A stretch of DNA of 7,588 nucleotides. Source: an uncultured Candidatus Saccharibacteria bacterium. GTDB lineage: Bacteria > Patescibacteria > Saccharimonadia > Saccharimonadales > Nanosynbacteraceae. Below, in pieces: positions 1 to 5,573 of the stretch (the first letter of the stretch is position 1; each line of letters begins with the position of its first letter). The notes under the pieces are model-generated. The model saw only the letters and a list, made by a program, of their open reading frames with translations, ran no database searches and was not told the DNA's origin. The stretch lies in contig CAMURE010000025.1 of assembly GCA_947097375.1 (NCBI GenBank), positions 1 to 7,588 of the forward strand, given 5' to 3'. A program made the translations under genes and the position numbers.

Positions 1-2
1 TC

Positions 3-46
3 ATTATACATAGTACTATGTTATACAAGGTACTATAAAAAGTCAA
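3..46 (-). promoter_or_regulatory. possible minus-strand promoter with 14-bp palindrome, for a gene left of the window
   Basis: Read on the minus strand, TTGACT (46-41) is followed after 15 nt by TATAAC (25-20), and a second -10-like TATAAT lies at 8-3. A perfect 14-bp palindrome, acatagtactatgt, sits at 8-21 and would overlap or directly follow these -10 boxes, so it could bind a dimeric regulator. GTACTAT also occurs twice in direct orientation (13-19 and 30-36). The 15-nt spacing is short and AT-rich DNA gives such matches by chance, so this is tentative. The presumed target gene lies outside the window. Confidence 0.3.
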
Positions 47-80
47 GTACTTTTAGCCAATTTACTACCTAAATAGCAAT

Positions 81-218
81 CTACCCCTTAGGCTTTTGCA
101 CCCACACGCTCGTAAATATGACCGTTTCGTTATCTGACGGATCAACCACCTCAAGAGGCTTTACCGGCTGTCGCGCATCAACAACCAACCTACCCTGTGC
201 CCACCACTGTATTATCAA
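81..218 (-). CDS. possible small ORF (45 codons), perhaps the frameshifted remnant of a small gene
   Basis: Downstream of the CNNM gene on the same strand, a frame running to the TAG at 83-81 gives a protein-like sequence containing VVDARQPVKPLEVVDPSDNE and ending in VWVQKPKG. The first available start in this frame is TTG at 218-216, with no Shine-Dalgarno before it. An ATG at 235-233 (M-L-K-S-R-F) lies in another frame and stops immediately after the T-run at 220-217; one extra T there would join both parts into a 51-residue protein. It could be a decayed gene, a homopolymer length error, a real TTG-started small protein, or chance. I recognise no family. The rest of the 259-nt left end holds no other gene that I can support. 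Confidence 0.3.
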   Translation of the reverse strand: MIIQWWAQGRLVVDARQPVKPLEVVDPSDNETVIFTSVWVQKPKG

Positions 219-259
219 AATCTACTTTTCAGCATACCACAACAGAAAGCCCACCCAAC

Positions 260-1213
260 CTATCCCCCATCGTACTCGTCCTCAATTTCCTGGTCCAAAA
301 TCTCTTCAATCACGTCCTCCAGTGTGATGATGCCCAGCTCCTTCTCGTCATCCATCACCACAAACAAATGATTACGCGTTTGGATAAATCGGCTGAGCAC
401 CGTATCCAGCCGCGACCGCGCATCAATGTCATGAATCTTGTCACGGTACAATTGGCTAATCGGCAGCGGCAGCTCGCGCCCTACCACATCCTTCACATAT
501 AAAATTCCTGCCAACCGGCCGTCATCACAGACGGGGATCCGCGAATGGCCAGCGTGTTTAATCTGAGCCAGCAGCGTCGCATCCAGCTCATCATCCAACT
601 CCACTGTAAACACCTCATTCATCGGCGTCACCAAATCGCCAGCCGTCTTCTTGCTAAACTGCAGTGCTCCCGCCGCGATTCGACTCTCGTCATAATCAAC
701 CGGGCTGTCCGACCGCTCAGCATGCTCGTGAATAATCTGCTCCAGCTCTTGGTGTGAGTACAGCTGTGGCACCTCCTTGCCCACCCAACGGTTCAATAGT
801 TTCGACATTGGATGAGCCAGTGGCCAAAATAGTACATAAATCACGTCCAGCAGCCAAAAGAAATAACGCGTAATCTGGTAACCGCGCTGCGTAAAAATCG
901 CTTGCGGCAAAATCTCGCCAAACATCGTGATCAGTAATGTGGCAATCAACCCGCCAATCACGCCGTTCGTCATATTACCCAGCAAAATCGACATCGCCGT
1001 ATTGACGCCAACATTACCCAGCAAGATGCAAAAGATCAGATAATAACCGTCTTTGCGATAGCGATACACCCGTGCAGCGATTGCGTCGCCCTGCCGAGCT
1101 TTACGTTTCAAATCATCGGGCCGCGCCATCATCAGTCCAATATTCAAACCTGAAAATGACCCTGACAACACCAACAGAACGGCCGCTACTACCAACAATA
1201 AAATGTCATGCAT
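260..1213 (-). CDS. CNNM/CorC-type divalent-cation transporter (DUF21 transmembrane domain plus CBS pair)
   Basis: This 317-aa membrane protein belongs to the CNNM/CorB/CorC family, whose members move or regulate Mg2+ and related cations across the cytoplasmic membrane. Residues 1-145 form the DUF21/CNNM domain, with hydrophobic helices near 3-17, 58-78, 84-100 and 115-135. Conserved signatures are FSGLNIGLM (20-28), LLGNVGVNT (64-72) and GEILPQ (99-104). Residues 190-312 form a CBS pair: TPMNEVF (196-202), HSRIPV (223-228) and GILYVKDV (236-243) in the first CBS, and GIITLEDVIEEIL (294-306) at the end of the second. The protein stops right after the CBS pair, so the C-terminal CorC_HlyC domain of many bacterial relatives is absent. 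The start ATG lies 3 nt after the DUF2207 stop; a GGAGG 16 nt upstream is far for an SD, so translational coupling is likely. The family is clear; transport of Mg2+ rather than another ion is inferred. Confidence 0.9.
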   Translation of the reverse strand: MHDILLLVVAAVLLVLSGSFSGLNIGLMMARPDDLKRKARQGDAIAARVYRYRKDGYYLIFCILLGNVGVNTAMSILLGNMTNGVIGGLIATLLITMFGEILPQAIFTQRGYQITRYFFWLLDVIYVLFWPLAHPMSKLLNRWVGKEVPQLYSHQELEQIIHEHAERSDSPVDYDESRIAAGALQFSKKTAGDLVTPMNEVFTVELDDELDATLLAQIKHAGHSRIPVCDDGRLAGILYVKDVVGRELPLPISQLYRDKIHDIDARSRLDTVLSRFIQTRNHLFVVMDDEKELGIITLEDVIEEILDQEIEDEYDGG

Positions 1214-1216
1214 AAC

Positions 1217-2956
1217 TTACCAGCCGCCACCTCCACCGCCGCCACCTCCACCACCAGCGAAGCCGCCTCCAGTGGAACCGCCAGAGGTTGATGAATAATC
1301 ACTGGCGCTACTGGCCACGCTTGATAGACTATTCATCCCAGCTGCAAACGCCGCCGCATTGAACGCACCCTGACCACTGTACCAATCTGGCTGCTCACCA
1401 ACCTGCTCATAGTACTGACCCAGCTGCGCACTCCACTTCTTTTCCTGTCCAAACAGCACCGCATACGGCAAGACTCGCTCATACAATTTCACCAATTGTT
1501 TCTCATCAGTCGCATCAACCTTCACTTTTTCCGCACCCTCAGGACTCTGAAGCATCTGTAAACGCTCAGCTTCAGCCACGCCAATGTACATCTTCAATCC
1601 CGCCAAATACCGCCTGAGTGCCAAACCTTTGTCGGTGAGTACTTTACTAAACGACAGGCAAAATACCGCCACCGCCATCACTAAGAACACTGGCGATAGC
1701 AGTAGTACGGTAAAAATACCGATAACTGCAGCATATCGCCGAAAACGTCGCGTATGTCGTGGATCACGCGCCTTTAGCCCATACACCCCAGTAATTCGCT
1801 TATCGAGACGCTTTATACTATTATGGATACGCCTGGCGTAAGCAACATTATTCCGCAGTGTCTTGAGATTAAGCACATCACCAACTGCCGGCGAACGCCC
1901 AAATATATCCTGCAAGAGCTTTTTCTCCTCAGTAAGAAGCATGTTTGGGTCTTGTATAACCTTCACTTCATACTCGGCCGCCCGCCACATAGTGCGCGGC
2001 TTTACTTCAATGATCTGAATATAATGCCGCACTGCCAGGTCTAGCATCTGTGCTGCAAACGTTGATCCCCTGACCATATAAAATGGCCGTACTAGTCTAG
2101 CGGAGGTCATTACGCTTGTATCTTGTGGCGGTAAATACTCCGGCGGAATCGGCTCCAACTCTTTACGGCGACCAATCGACCGATGATAAGCTACGGCGAT
2201 TAAACCCGCTACTATCGGTACCACTGCGAGTAGTATTGTCTGTAACTTTGTCCACCAATCAATCAGCTGCTCCATAAATGACATCTGGTACGCAGCAAAT
2301 GTCCCCGGCATAAATCCGATCGCGATTGTCACGCCAGCTTTCTTTGGCAGTGCGCGTGCCTTCGCCATCAATACACCGCCTTGTTCATGCACCTCGCAGT
2401 GCTGGCTACTGCCGAATATTCCCTGATAACACTGGAGGTTCGTTTGCTTAGCATCCACTAGCTCTGGACTTAGCTTGAGTGTCACCGATGCCGACCGAAT
2501 TGGCACCTGCCAGCCAGTGCCGATCGCATCCCAATAAAACTCCTGCTTACCCGTATCGTGATATAATTTTGTTACATCCCGCTGTGTATAGGTAATGACA
2601 TAGGTCTTTTTACCATCGACATAGGTGTCTTTATTGCCAATTCTCAGCTCATTATCACGCCACGTATGCTCCAGCGGTGTGCCCTGCTCGTCTGCCACAG
2701 ACTCCAGCGTAAAGCGAGTCGGGTGTTTATCATATTTCTTGACGAACACCGGTGCGATACCATGGTTCTGCCGCGGTGGAAAGTCCGCAGTAATGGTCAA
2801 TTTGGTACGCAGTGTCGAACGCCGTTCGCTATCACGCCCCAACTCCATATCGACATTGTAATTACTAATCGTAAAGTTATTTGTCGCCTGCGCCGTTGAC
2901 CCGAATCCAACCAACAGCGCAATCACCGCGACTATCCCAAAGAAAAATCGTCTCAT
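1217..2956 (-). CDS. DUF2207-family membrane protein with signal peptide and polyglycine C-terminal tail
   Basis: A 579-aa protein of the DUF2207 (YciQ-like) family, whose biochemical function is unknown. Residues 1-24 form a signal peptide (RR, hydrophobic core, then AQA). Residues 25-225 are the predicted extracytoplasmic beta-rich domain and carry the protein's only close cysteine pair (C176, C187), possibly a disulfide. A membrane helix spans about 238-257, followed by RRK and PPEYLPP (271-277). A cytoplasmic part runs to about 405, then a hydrophobic hairpin at 408-437. LAGLKMYI (451-458), AEAERL (461-466) and YAVLFGQEKKW (498-508) are typical of the family. The C-terminus is Ser/Gly-rich and ends in a polyglycine run and Trp, a common ending in these proteins. 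It is the first gene of a pair with CNNM. The start at 2956 is fixed by the signal peptide; no SD precedes it, and a TATAAT lies 7 nt upstream. Confidence 0.85.
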   Translation of the reverse strand: MRRFFFGIVAVIALLVGFGSTAQATNNFTISNYNVDMELGRDSERRSTLRTKLTITADFPPRQNHGIAPVFVKKYDKHPTRFTLESVADEQGTPLEHTWRDNELRIGNKDTYVDGKKTYVITYTQRDVTKLYHDTGKQEFYWDAIGTGWQVPIRSASVTLKLSPELVDAKQTNLQCYQGIFGSSQHCEVHEQGGVLMAKARALPKKAGVTIAIGFMPGTFAAYQMSFMEQLIDWWTKLQTILLAVVPIVAGLIAVAYHRSIGRRKELEPIPPEYLPPQDTSVMTSARLVRPFYMVRGSTFAAQMLDLAVRHYIQIIEVKPRTMWRAAEYEVKVIQDPNMLLTEEKKLLQDIFGRSPAVGDVLNLKTLRNNVAYARRIHNSIKRLDKRITGVYGLKARDPRHTRRFRRYAAVIGIFTVLLLSPVFLVMAVAVFCLSFSKVLTDKGLALRRYLAGLKMYIGVAEAERLQMLQSPEGAEKVKVDATDEKQLVKLYERVLPYAVLFGQEKKWSAQLGQYYEQVGEQPDWYSGQGAFNAAAFAAGMNSLSSVASSASDYSSTSGGSTGGGFAGGGGGGGGGGGW

Positions 2957-2963
2957 ATGCTAT

Positions 2964-2969
2964 ATTATA
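2964..2969 (-). promoter_or_regulatory. -10-like TATAAT immediately upstream of the DUF2207 gene
   Basis: On the minus strand a perfect TATAAT occupies 2969-2964, only 7 nt from the ATG at 2956-2954. If used, transcription would begin at or within about 2 nt of the start codon, giving a leaderless or nearly leaderless mRNA. This agrees with the absence of any GGAG-like sequence before this ATG. No good -35 hexamer lies 16-18 nt upstream (TAAGGC at 17 nt), so the assignment rests on the -10 and its position alone. Confidence 0.4.
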
Positions 2970-2999
2970 TCACTCAACAGCACTTTGCCTTAGTGATAT
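2967..2999. repeat. 8-bp inverted repeat in the divergent intergenic region (candidate operator)
   Basis: ATATCACT (2967-2974) and AGTGATAT (2992-2999) are perfect inverted repeats separated by 17 nt. The left arm overlaps the minus-strand TATAAT. ACTCAA also occurs twice in direct orientation (2972-2977 and 3005-3010), 33 bp apart, about three helical turns. TTGCAA is repeated at 3000-3005 and 3015-3020. The layout could serve a regulator acting on both divergent genes, or the arms could simply arise from AT-rich sequence. Confidence 0.35.
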
Positions 3000-3014
3000 T
3001 TGCAACTCAAGGTA

Positions 3015-3043
3015 TTGCAAAAATTAGATAACTATTGAATAAT
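3015..3043 (+). promoter_or_regulatory. possible promoter of the plus-strand hypothetical gene
   Basis: TTGCAA (3015-3020) and AATAAT (3038-3043) are separated by 17 nt, a plausible sigma-70-type arrangement. The -10 ends 9 nt before the ATG at 3053, so the transcript would start at about 3050 and exclude most of the AGGGGG at 3045-3050. Alternatively TTGCAA at 3000-3005 with TAGATA at 3025-3030 (19-nt spacer) would give a short leader that keeps AGGGGG as an SD. I cannot choose between them. Confidence 0.35.
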
Positions 3044-3052
3044 TAGGGGGTA

Positions 3053-3658
3053 ATGTTCAAAGATAGTATACCTACGGTAATGGAAACAGGCGAAGCTGCA
3101 ACAATATCCTCATGGGAAGTGGACTTGCCTGATGGCTGTAACGATCCAGATCGGGCAAAGGAGCTCTACCATAATGCTCATTCGTGGATAGAAGAACTAA
3201 GGAGCGGGACGGAACCCCCAGCCTATCCACTCCATACACTGATGAGCGTGGTTAATGTGGCTGATTTACTCCGTGAAAAATATCCAGAGGAAGCATACGC
3301 TCTCGAGGATGCGCTCAAGGAATTGGAGCTTGAACCTAGTGAGCTTTCTAAAGAAATGCAAAGGCGTCTCGGCCGAGTAACCCTAGCAATACACAACTTT
3401 TATCATCCAAAAACCAATGCTGCACCGGCAAAAACGATCATGGAGCAGTTTAATCAACAGAACCTGCCAGTAGAAGATGACATCATTCTCAACCAGTCAT
3501 CTAAAAGTGGGTCTCAGCGACTGATGCTGAAAAAAGTACGGAAACAAGCACGTCAAGCTGTACGGAAGAAATTAGAAAAAACGACAAGGCAGCACATATT
3601 TAGAAAGCAACATACACTGTCGCGCATACTATATCGCATCTTTCGTAACGTATTTTAA
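3053..3658 (+). CDS. hypothetical protein, acidic N-terminal part and strongly basic C-terminal tail
   Basis: I do not recognise the family of this 201-aa protein. It has no signal peptide and no clear membrane helix. Residues about 30-115 look helical and are rich in acidic residues (for example ALEDALKELELEPSELSKEM, 83-102). A polar stretch follows (120-150). Residues 151-201 contain 17 Lys/Arg and one Glu, for example KKVRKQARQAVRKK at 160-173, and end in the aromatic/basic ILYRIFRNVF. Such a tail could bind nucleic acid, ribosome or acidic membrane; that is inference only. It is the sole plus-strand gene, divergent from DUF2207 and convergent with greA, with 33 nt between the stops and no terminator hairpin that I can see. 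AGGGGG lies just 2 nt before the ATG, closer than usual; the next in-frame ATG (residue 10) has no better SD. The reading frame is well supported by length and context, the function not at all. Confidence 0.7.
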   Translation: MFKDSIPTVMETGEAATISSWEVDLPDGCNDPDRAKELYHNAHSWIEELRSGTEPPAYPLHTLMSVVNVADLLREKYPEEAYALEDALKELELEPSELSKEMQRRLGRVTLAIHNFYHPKTNAAPAKTIMEQFNQQNLPVEDDIILNQSSKSGSQRLMLKKVRKQARQAVRKKLEKTTRQHIFRKQHTLSRILYRIFRNVF

Positions 3659-3691
3659 GTAACAAACTGTCGCAAATATCGCCTCAAGATC

Positions 3692-4147
3692 CTACCGCAG
3701 CGCTACCACCGTATACGCCAACTCGCCCTTTGGCGTGCTGATCGTTACCGTATCACCAACCGCCTTGCCCATCAACGCCTGGCCGATCGGCGACTCATTC
3801 GAGACCTTCCCTTCTAGTGGATCCGCCTCGACCGGCCCAACAACAGTATAAACCACTGCCTTACCATTCGCCTCCAGTTCTACCGTACTACCCAGTGTCA
3901 CTGTTGAGCTGCTGCCAGCCTGGATGATGCTCGCATTCTGCAAAATTGTTTCAATCTCGGTGATGCGCGTTTCTAGCAGCCCTTGAGCCTCACGCGCCGC
4001 ATCATACTCTGCATTTTCACTCAAATCACCAAAATCCCGCGCCGCCGCAATTTTATCAGCGATCTCACCGCGCTGACTCTTTAGCTCCTCCAGCTCTCGT
4101 TCTAGTTCACGTTGACCACTCTCGGTAATCTGATATACCTTATTCAT
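3692..4147 (-). CDS. greA: transcription elongation factor GreA
   Basis: GreA enters the secondary channel of backtracked RNA polymerase and stimulates cleavage of the 3' end of the nascent RNA, rescuing stalled complexes. The 151-aa length is slightly below the usual 156-160. Residues 1-75 form the antiparallel coiled coil (ITESGQRELERELEELK near 7-23), with the tip motif DFGDLSENAEYDAAR at 38-52. It carries both tip acidic residues that hold the catalytic Mg2+ (D41 and E44). Residues 80-151 form the C-terminal FKBP-like domain, with LGSTVEL (85-91) and SPIGQALMGKAVGD (119-132). The start ATG is preceded by GAGGAG (4159-4154) at 6 nt, a good SD. It stands alone on its transcript with a strong promoter and an unusual structured leader. 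No terminator is obvious after its stop. Confidence 0.96.
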   Translation of the reverse strand: MNKVYQITESGQRELERELEELKSQRGEIADKIAAARDFGDLSENAEYDAAREAQGLLETRITEIETILQNASIIQAGSSSTVTLGSTVELEANGKAVVYTVVGPVEADPLEGKVSNESPIGQALMGKAVGDTVTISTPKGELAYTVVALR

Positions 4148-4162
4148 GTTACTCTCCTCACT

Positions 4163-4208
4163 CCATATATAGCGTCTACAAAAACAAAAAGTGCTATATA
4201 TAGCGCTT
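4163..4208 (-). promoter_or_regulatory. structured greA leader: terminator-like hairpin with U-rich tract versus alternative long stem
   Basis: Within the predicted greA leader (about 4229-4148) a perfect 12-bp palindrome, gctatatatagc, lies at 4193-4204. With AAG and CTT flanks (4208-4206, 4191-4189) across one mismatch it can fold as a small hairpin, followed by two runs of five T (4190-4186, 4184-4180) split by one G, resembling a weak intrinsic terminator. A second near-copy, GCTATATATGG (4173-4163), can instead pair with CTATATATAGC (4203-4193) as an 11-bp stem (one G-U) with a 19-nt loop. That stem ends 3 nt before the greA SD at 4159-4154. The two folds exclude each other because they share the palindrome's 3' half. 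Function is inferred. Confidence 0.45.
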
Positions 4209-4235
4209 ATCCATATGGTTATTTAAGTCTCTACG

Positions 4236-4264
4236 AGTATAGCAATCACCCCAAACCATGTCAA
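4236..4264 (-). promoter_or_regulatory. strong sigma-70-type promoter of greA
   Basis: On the minus strand a perfect -35 TTGACA (4264-4259) is followed by a 17-nt spacer and TATACT (4241-4236), with TG one base before the -10 box, making it an extended -10. Transcription should begin near 4229, giving a leader of about 80 nt before the greA ATG. This is the best promoter match in the window. It lies 58 bp or less downstream of the proS stop, and no T-tailed hairpin separates the two, so greA may also receive read-through from the rseP-proS operon. Confidence 0.8.
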
Positions 4265-4321
4265 TACATGACAGAGCCCCTGATGCAATCTGGCCTCCGT
4301 CGCACATATCAGACAATGTGA

Positions 4322-5572
4322 TCACCCGCGCTCCAAACAAAACCTAAGCAGCTGCTGATAATCTAGCTTCTTCGTCTCACCAGTCGCCCGCTCGGTCAGT
4401 TCGAATAATCCATCACTGTCAATCGCTCGCTCGCCAATCGTAATCCGCCACGGCAACCCCATCAACTCTGCATCAGCAAACTTGACACCCGGCCGCTCAG
4501 CCCGATCGTCCAGTAGCACCTCCACACTCTTTTCTGCTAGCTCGGTATATAATGTACTCGCTAGCTCCTGACCCTTATCACCAATCGCCACCACATGAAC
4601 TTTGAACGGAGCAACATTCTCCGGCCAGACCAGCCCCTTATCATCCGACATTTTTTCGGCAATCACACCCATCACCCGCGTGATACCAATGCCGTACGAC
4701 CCCATATATATCGACTGTCGCTGACCGCCAGCATCGGTAATGTACAGTCCCATCTCGTCAGTTTTTTGTGTGCCAAAATTGAAGATATTGCCGACCTCAG
4801 CAGTTTTAACTTTCTCTAATTCATGCTTATTAACGCCCAGTTCTGCCACTGCGTCATCGAGCACCTCTTCATTGACAGCGATATTGCGGCCACGATGTAG
4901 ATAAATATAATCTTCCCCAGCATCGCAAATCGTCTGGAACTCGTGACTAAATTTGGTGAACGCTCCGCCTGATGCAAATGTCACATATGTATCACCACCG
5001 ATGCCAAGGCGATCATAGCAACGCTTGTATGCATCAATTACTTGTTCATAATATTCGTCCAGGTCTTGTTTGCTAGCGTGCACCGAGTACATATCTTTCA
5101 TCACAAACTCCCGGCCGCGCATAATCCCGCTCTTGGCGCGCAGCTCGTTGCGCATTTTTGTCTGGAACTGATAGAGACTAATCGGCAAATCTTTGTAGCT
5201 CCTCACAAACTGCTGAAGCATATGAACAATTGGCTCTTCGTGGCTCCAGCCTAGACCCAGCTCCGTCTCGTCCTTCAGTTTCGTCTTGAACCAAATATCA
5301 ACCACCTCGTCATCCCACCGTCCAGTCTTTTCCCAGACATCCCTGCGCTGCAGCCCAGTCATAATCAATTCATTACTACCAATCGCTGTCATTTCTTCGT
5401 GTACGATCTGCTTGATATTCCCTAAAACACGCAGACCCAGCGGCAGATACGCATACACGCCCGCCATCTCTTTATAGACAAATCCCGCGCGGATGAGGAG
5501 CTGGGCATTTTTCGACACTTCGTCCGCTGGCGCGGTCTTGGCCGTTTTGGTAAATAGTTGACTCATTCGCAT
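4322..5572 (-). CDS. proS: prolyl-tRNA synthetase, short form without the INS editing domain
   Basis: This class II synthetase attaches proline to tRNA-Pro in the cytoplasm. From the ATG at 5572 it has 416 aa and begins MRMSQLF, the usual ProRS start. A longer frame opens at TTG 5587, but GGAGG (5585-5581) sits 8 nt before 5572 and would lie inside that longer frame. Motif 1 is around 40-60 (YLPLGLRVLGNIKQIV). LGWSHEE (107-113) precedes motif 2 at 140-160 (MRNELR, MRGREFVMKD). FSHEF (208-212) and GED (219-221) follow. Motif 3 is near 286-300 (MGSYGIGITRV), and the anticodon-binding domain fills about 323-416 (VLLDDRAERPGVKFADAELMG). Common bacterial ProRS enzymes of about 570 aa carry an approximately 180-aa INS deacylase between motifs 2 and 3; here only about 45 residues separate GED from the EVGNIF segment before motif 3. 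The gene ends an operon with rseP and the CPBP protease. Confidence 0.96.
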   Translation of the reverse strand: MRMSQLFTKTAKTAPADEVSKNAQLLIRAGFVYKEMAGVYAYLPLGLRVLGNIKQIVHEEMTAIGSNELIMTGLQRRDVWEKTGRWDDEVVDIWFKTKLKDETELGLGWSHEEPIVHMLQQFVRSYKDLPISLYQFQTKMRNELRAKSGIMRGREFVMKDMYSVHASKQDLDEYYEQVIDAYKRCYDRLGIGGDTYVTFASGGAFTKFSHEFQTICDAGEDYIYLHRGRNIAVNEEVLDDAVAELGVNKHELEKVKTAEVGNIFNFGTQKTDEMGLYITDAGGQRQSIYMGSYGIGITRVMGVIAEKMSDDKGLVWPENVAPFKVHVVAIGDKGQELASTLYTELAEKSVEVLLDDRAERPGVKFADAELMGLPWRITIGERAIDSDGLFELTERATGETKKLDYQQLLRFCLERG

Positions 5573-5573
5573 C

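Noticed and set aside
197..757. Plus-strand ORFs opposite the CNNM gene
   Set aside because: They are antisense to a clearly recognised conserved protein and their translations show no family features.
1220..1275. Tandem GGN repeat treated as a microsatellite or separate DNA element
   Set aside because: It is the polyglycine C-terminus typical of DUF2207 proteins, with mixed third codon positions, not a DNA-level repeat element.
3659..3691. Bidirectional terminator between the convergent plus-strand gene and greA
   Set aside because: No stem with a flanking T or A tract could be found in the 33-nt gap or the adjoining bases.
4259..4273. TGTCA/TGACA inverted repeat overlapping the greA -35 as an operator
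   Set aside because: Its 5-bp arms are partly dictated by the -35 consensus TTGACA; that is too little to support an operator.
4303..4320. CACAT/ATGTG hairpin just after proS as a terminator
   Set aside because: It has only 5-bp arms, an 8-nt loop, and no T tract downstream on the minus strand.
4112..4321. 69-codon plus-strand ORF across the greA start and the greA-proS intergenic region
   Set aside because: It overlaps the start of greA and its promoter, has a low-complexity translation without domain features, and has no SD. The minus-strand promoter and leader explain the region.
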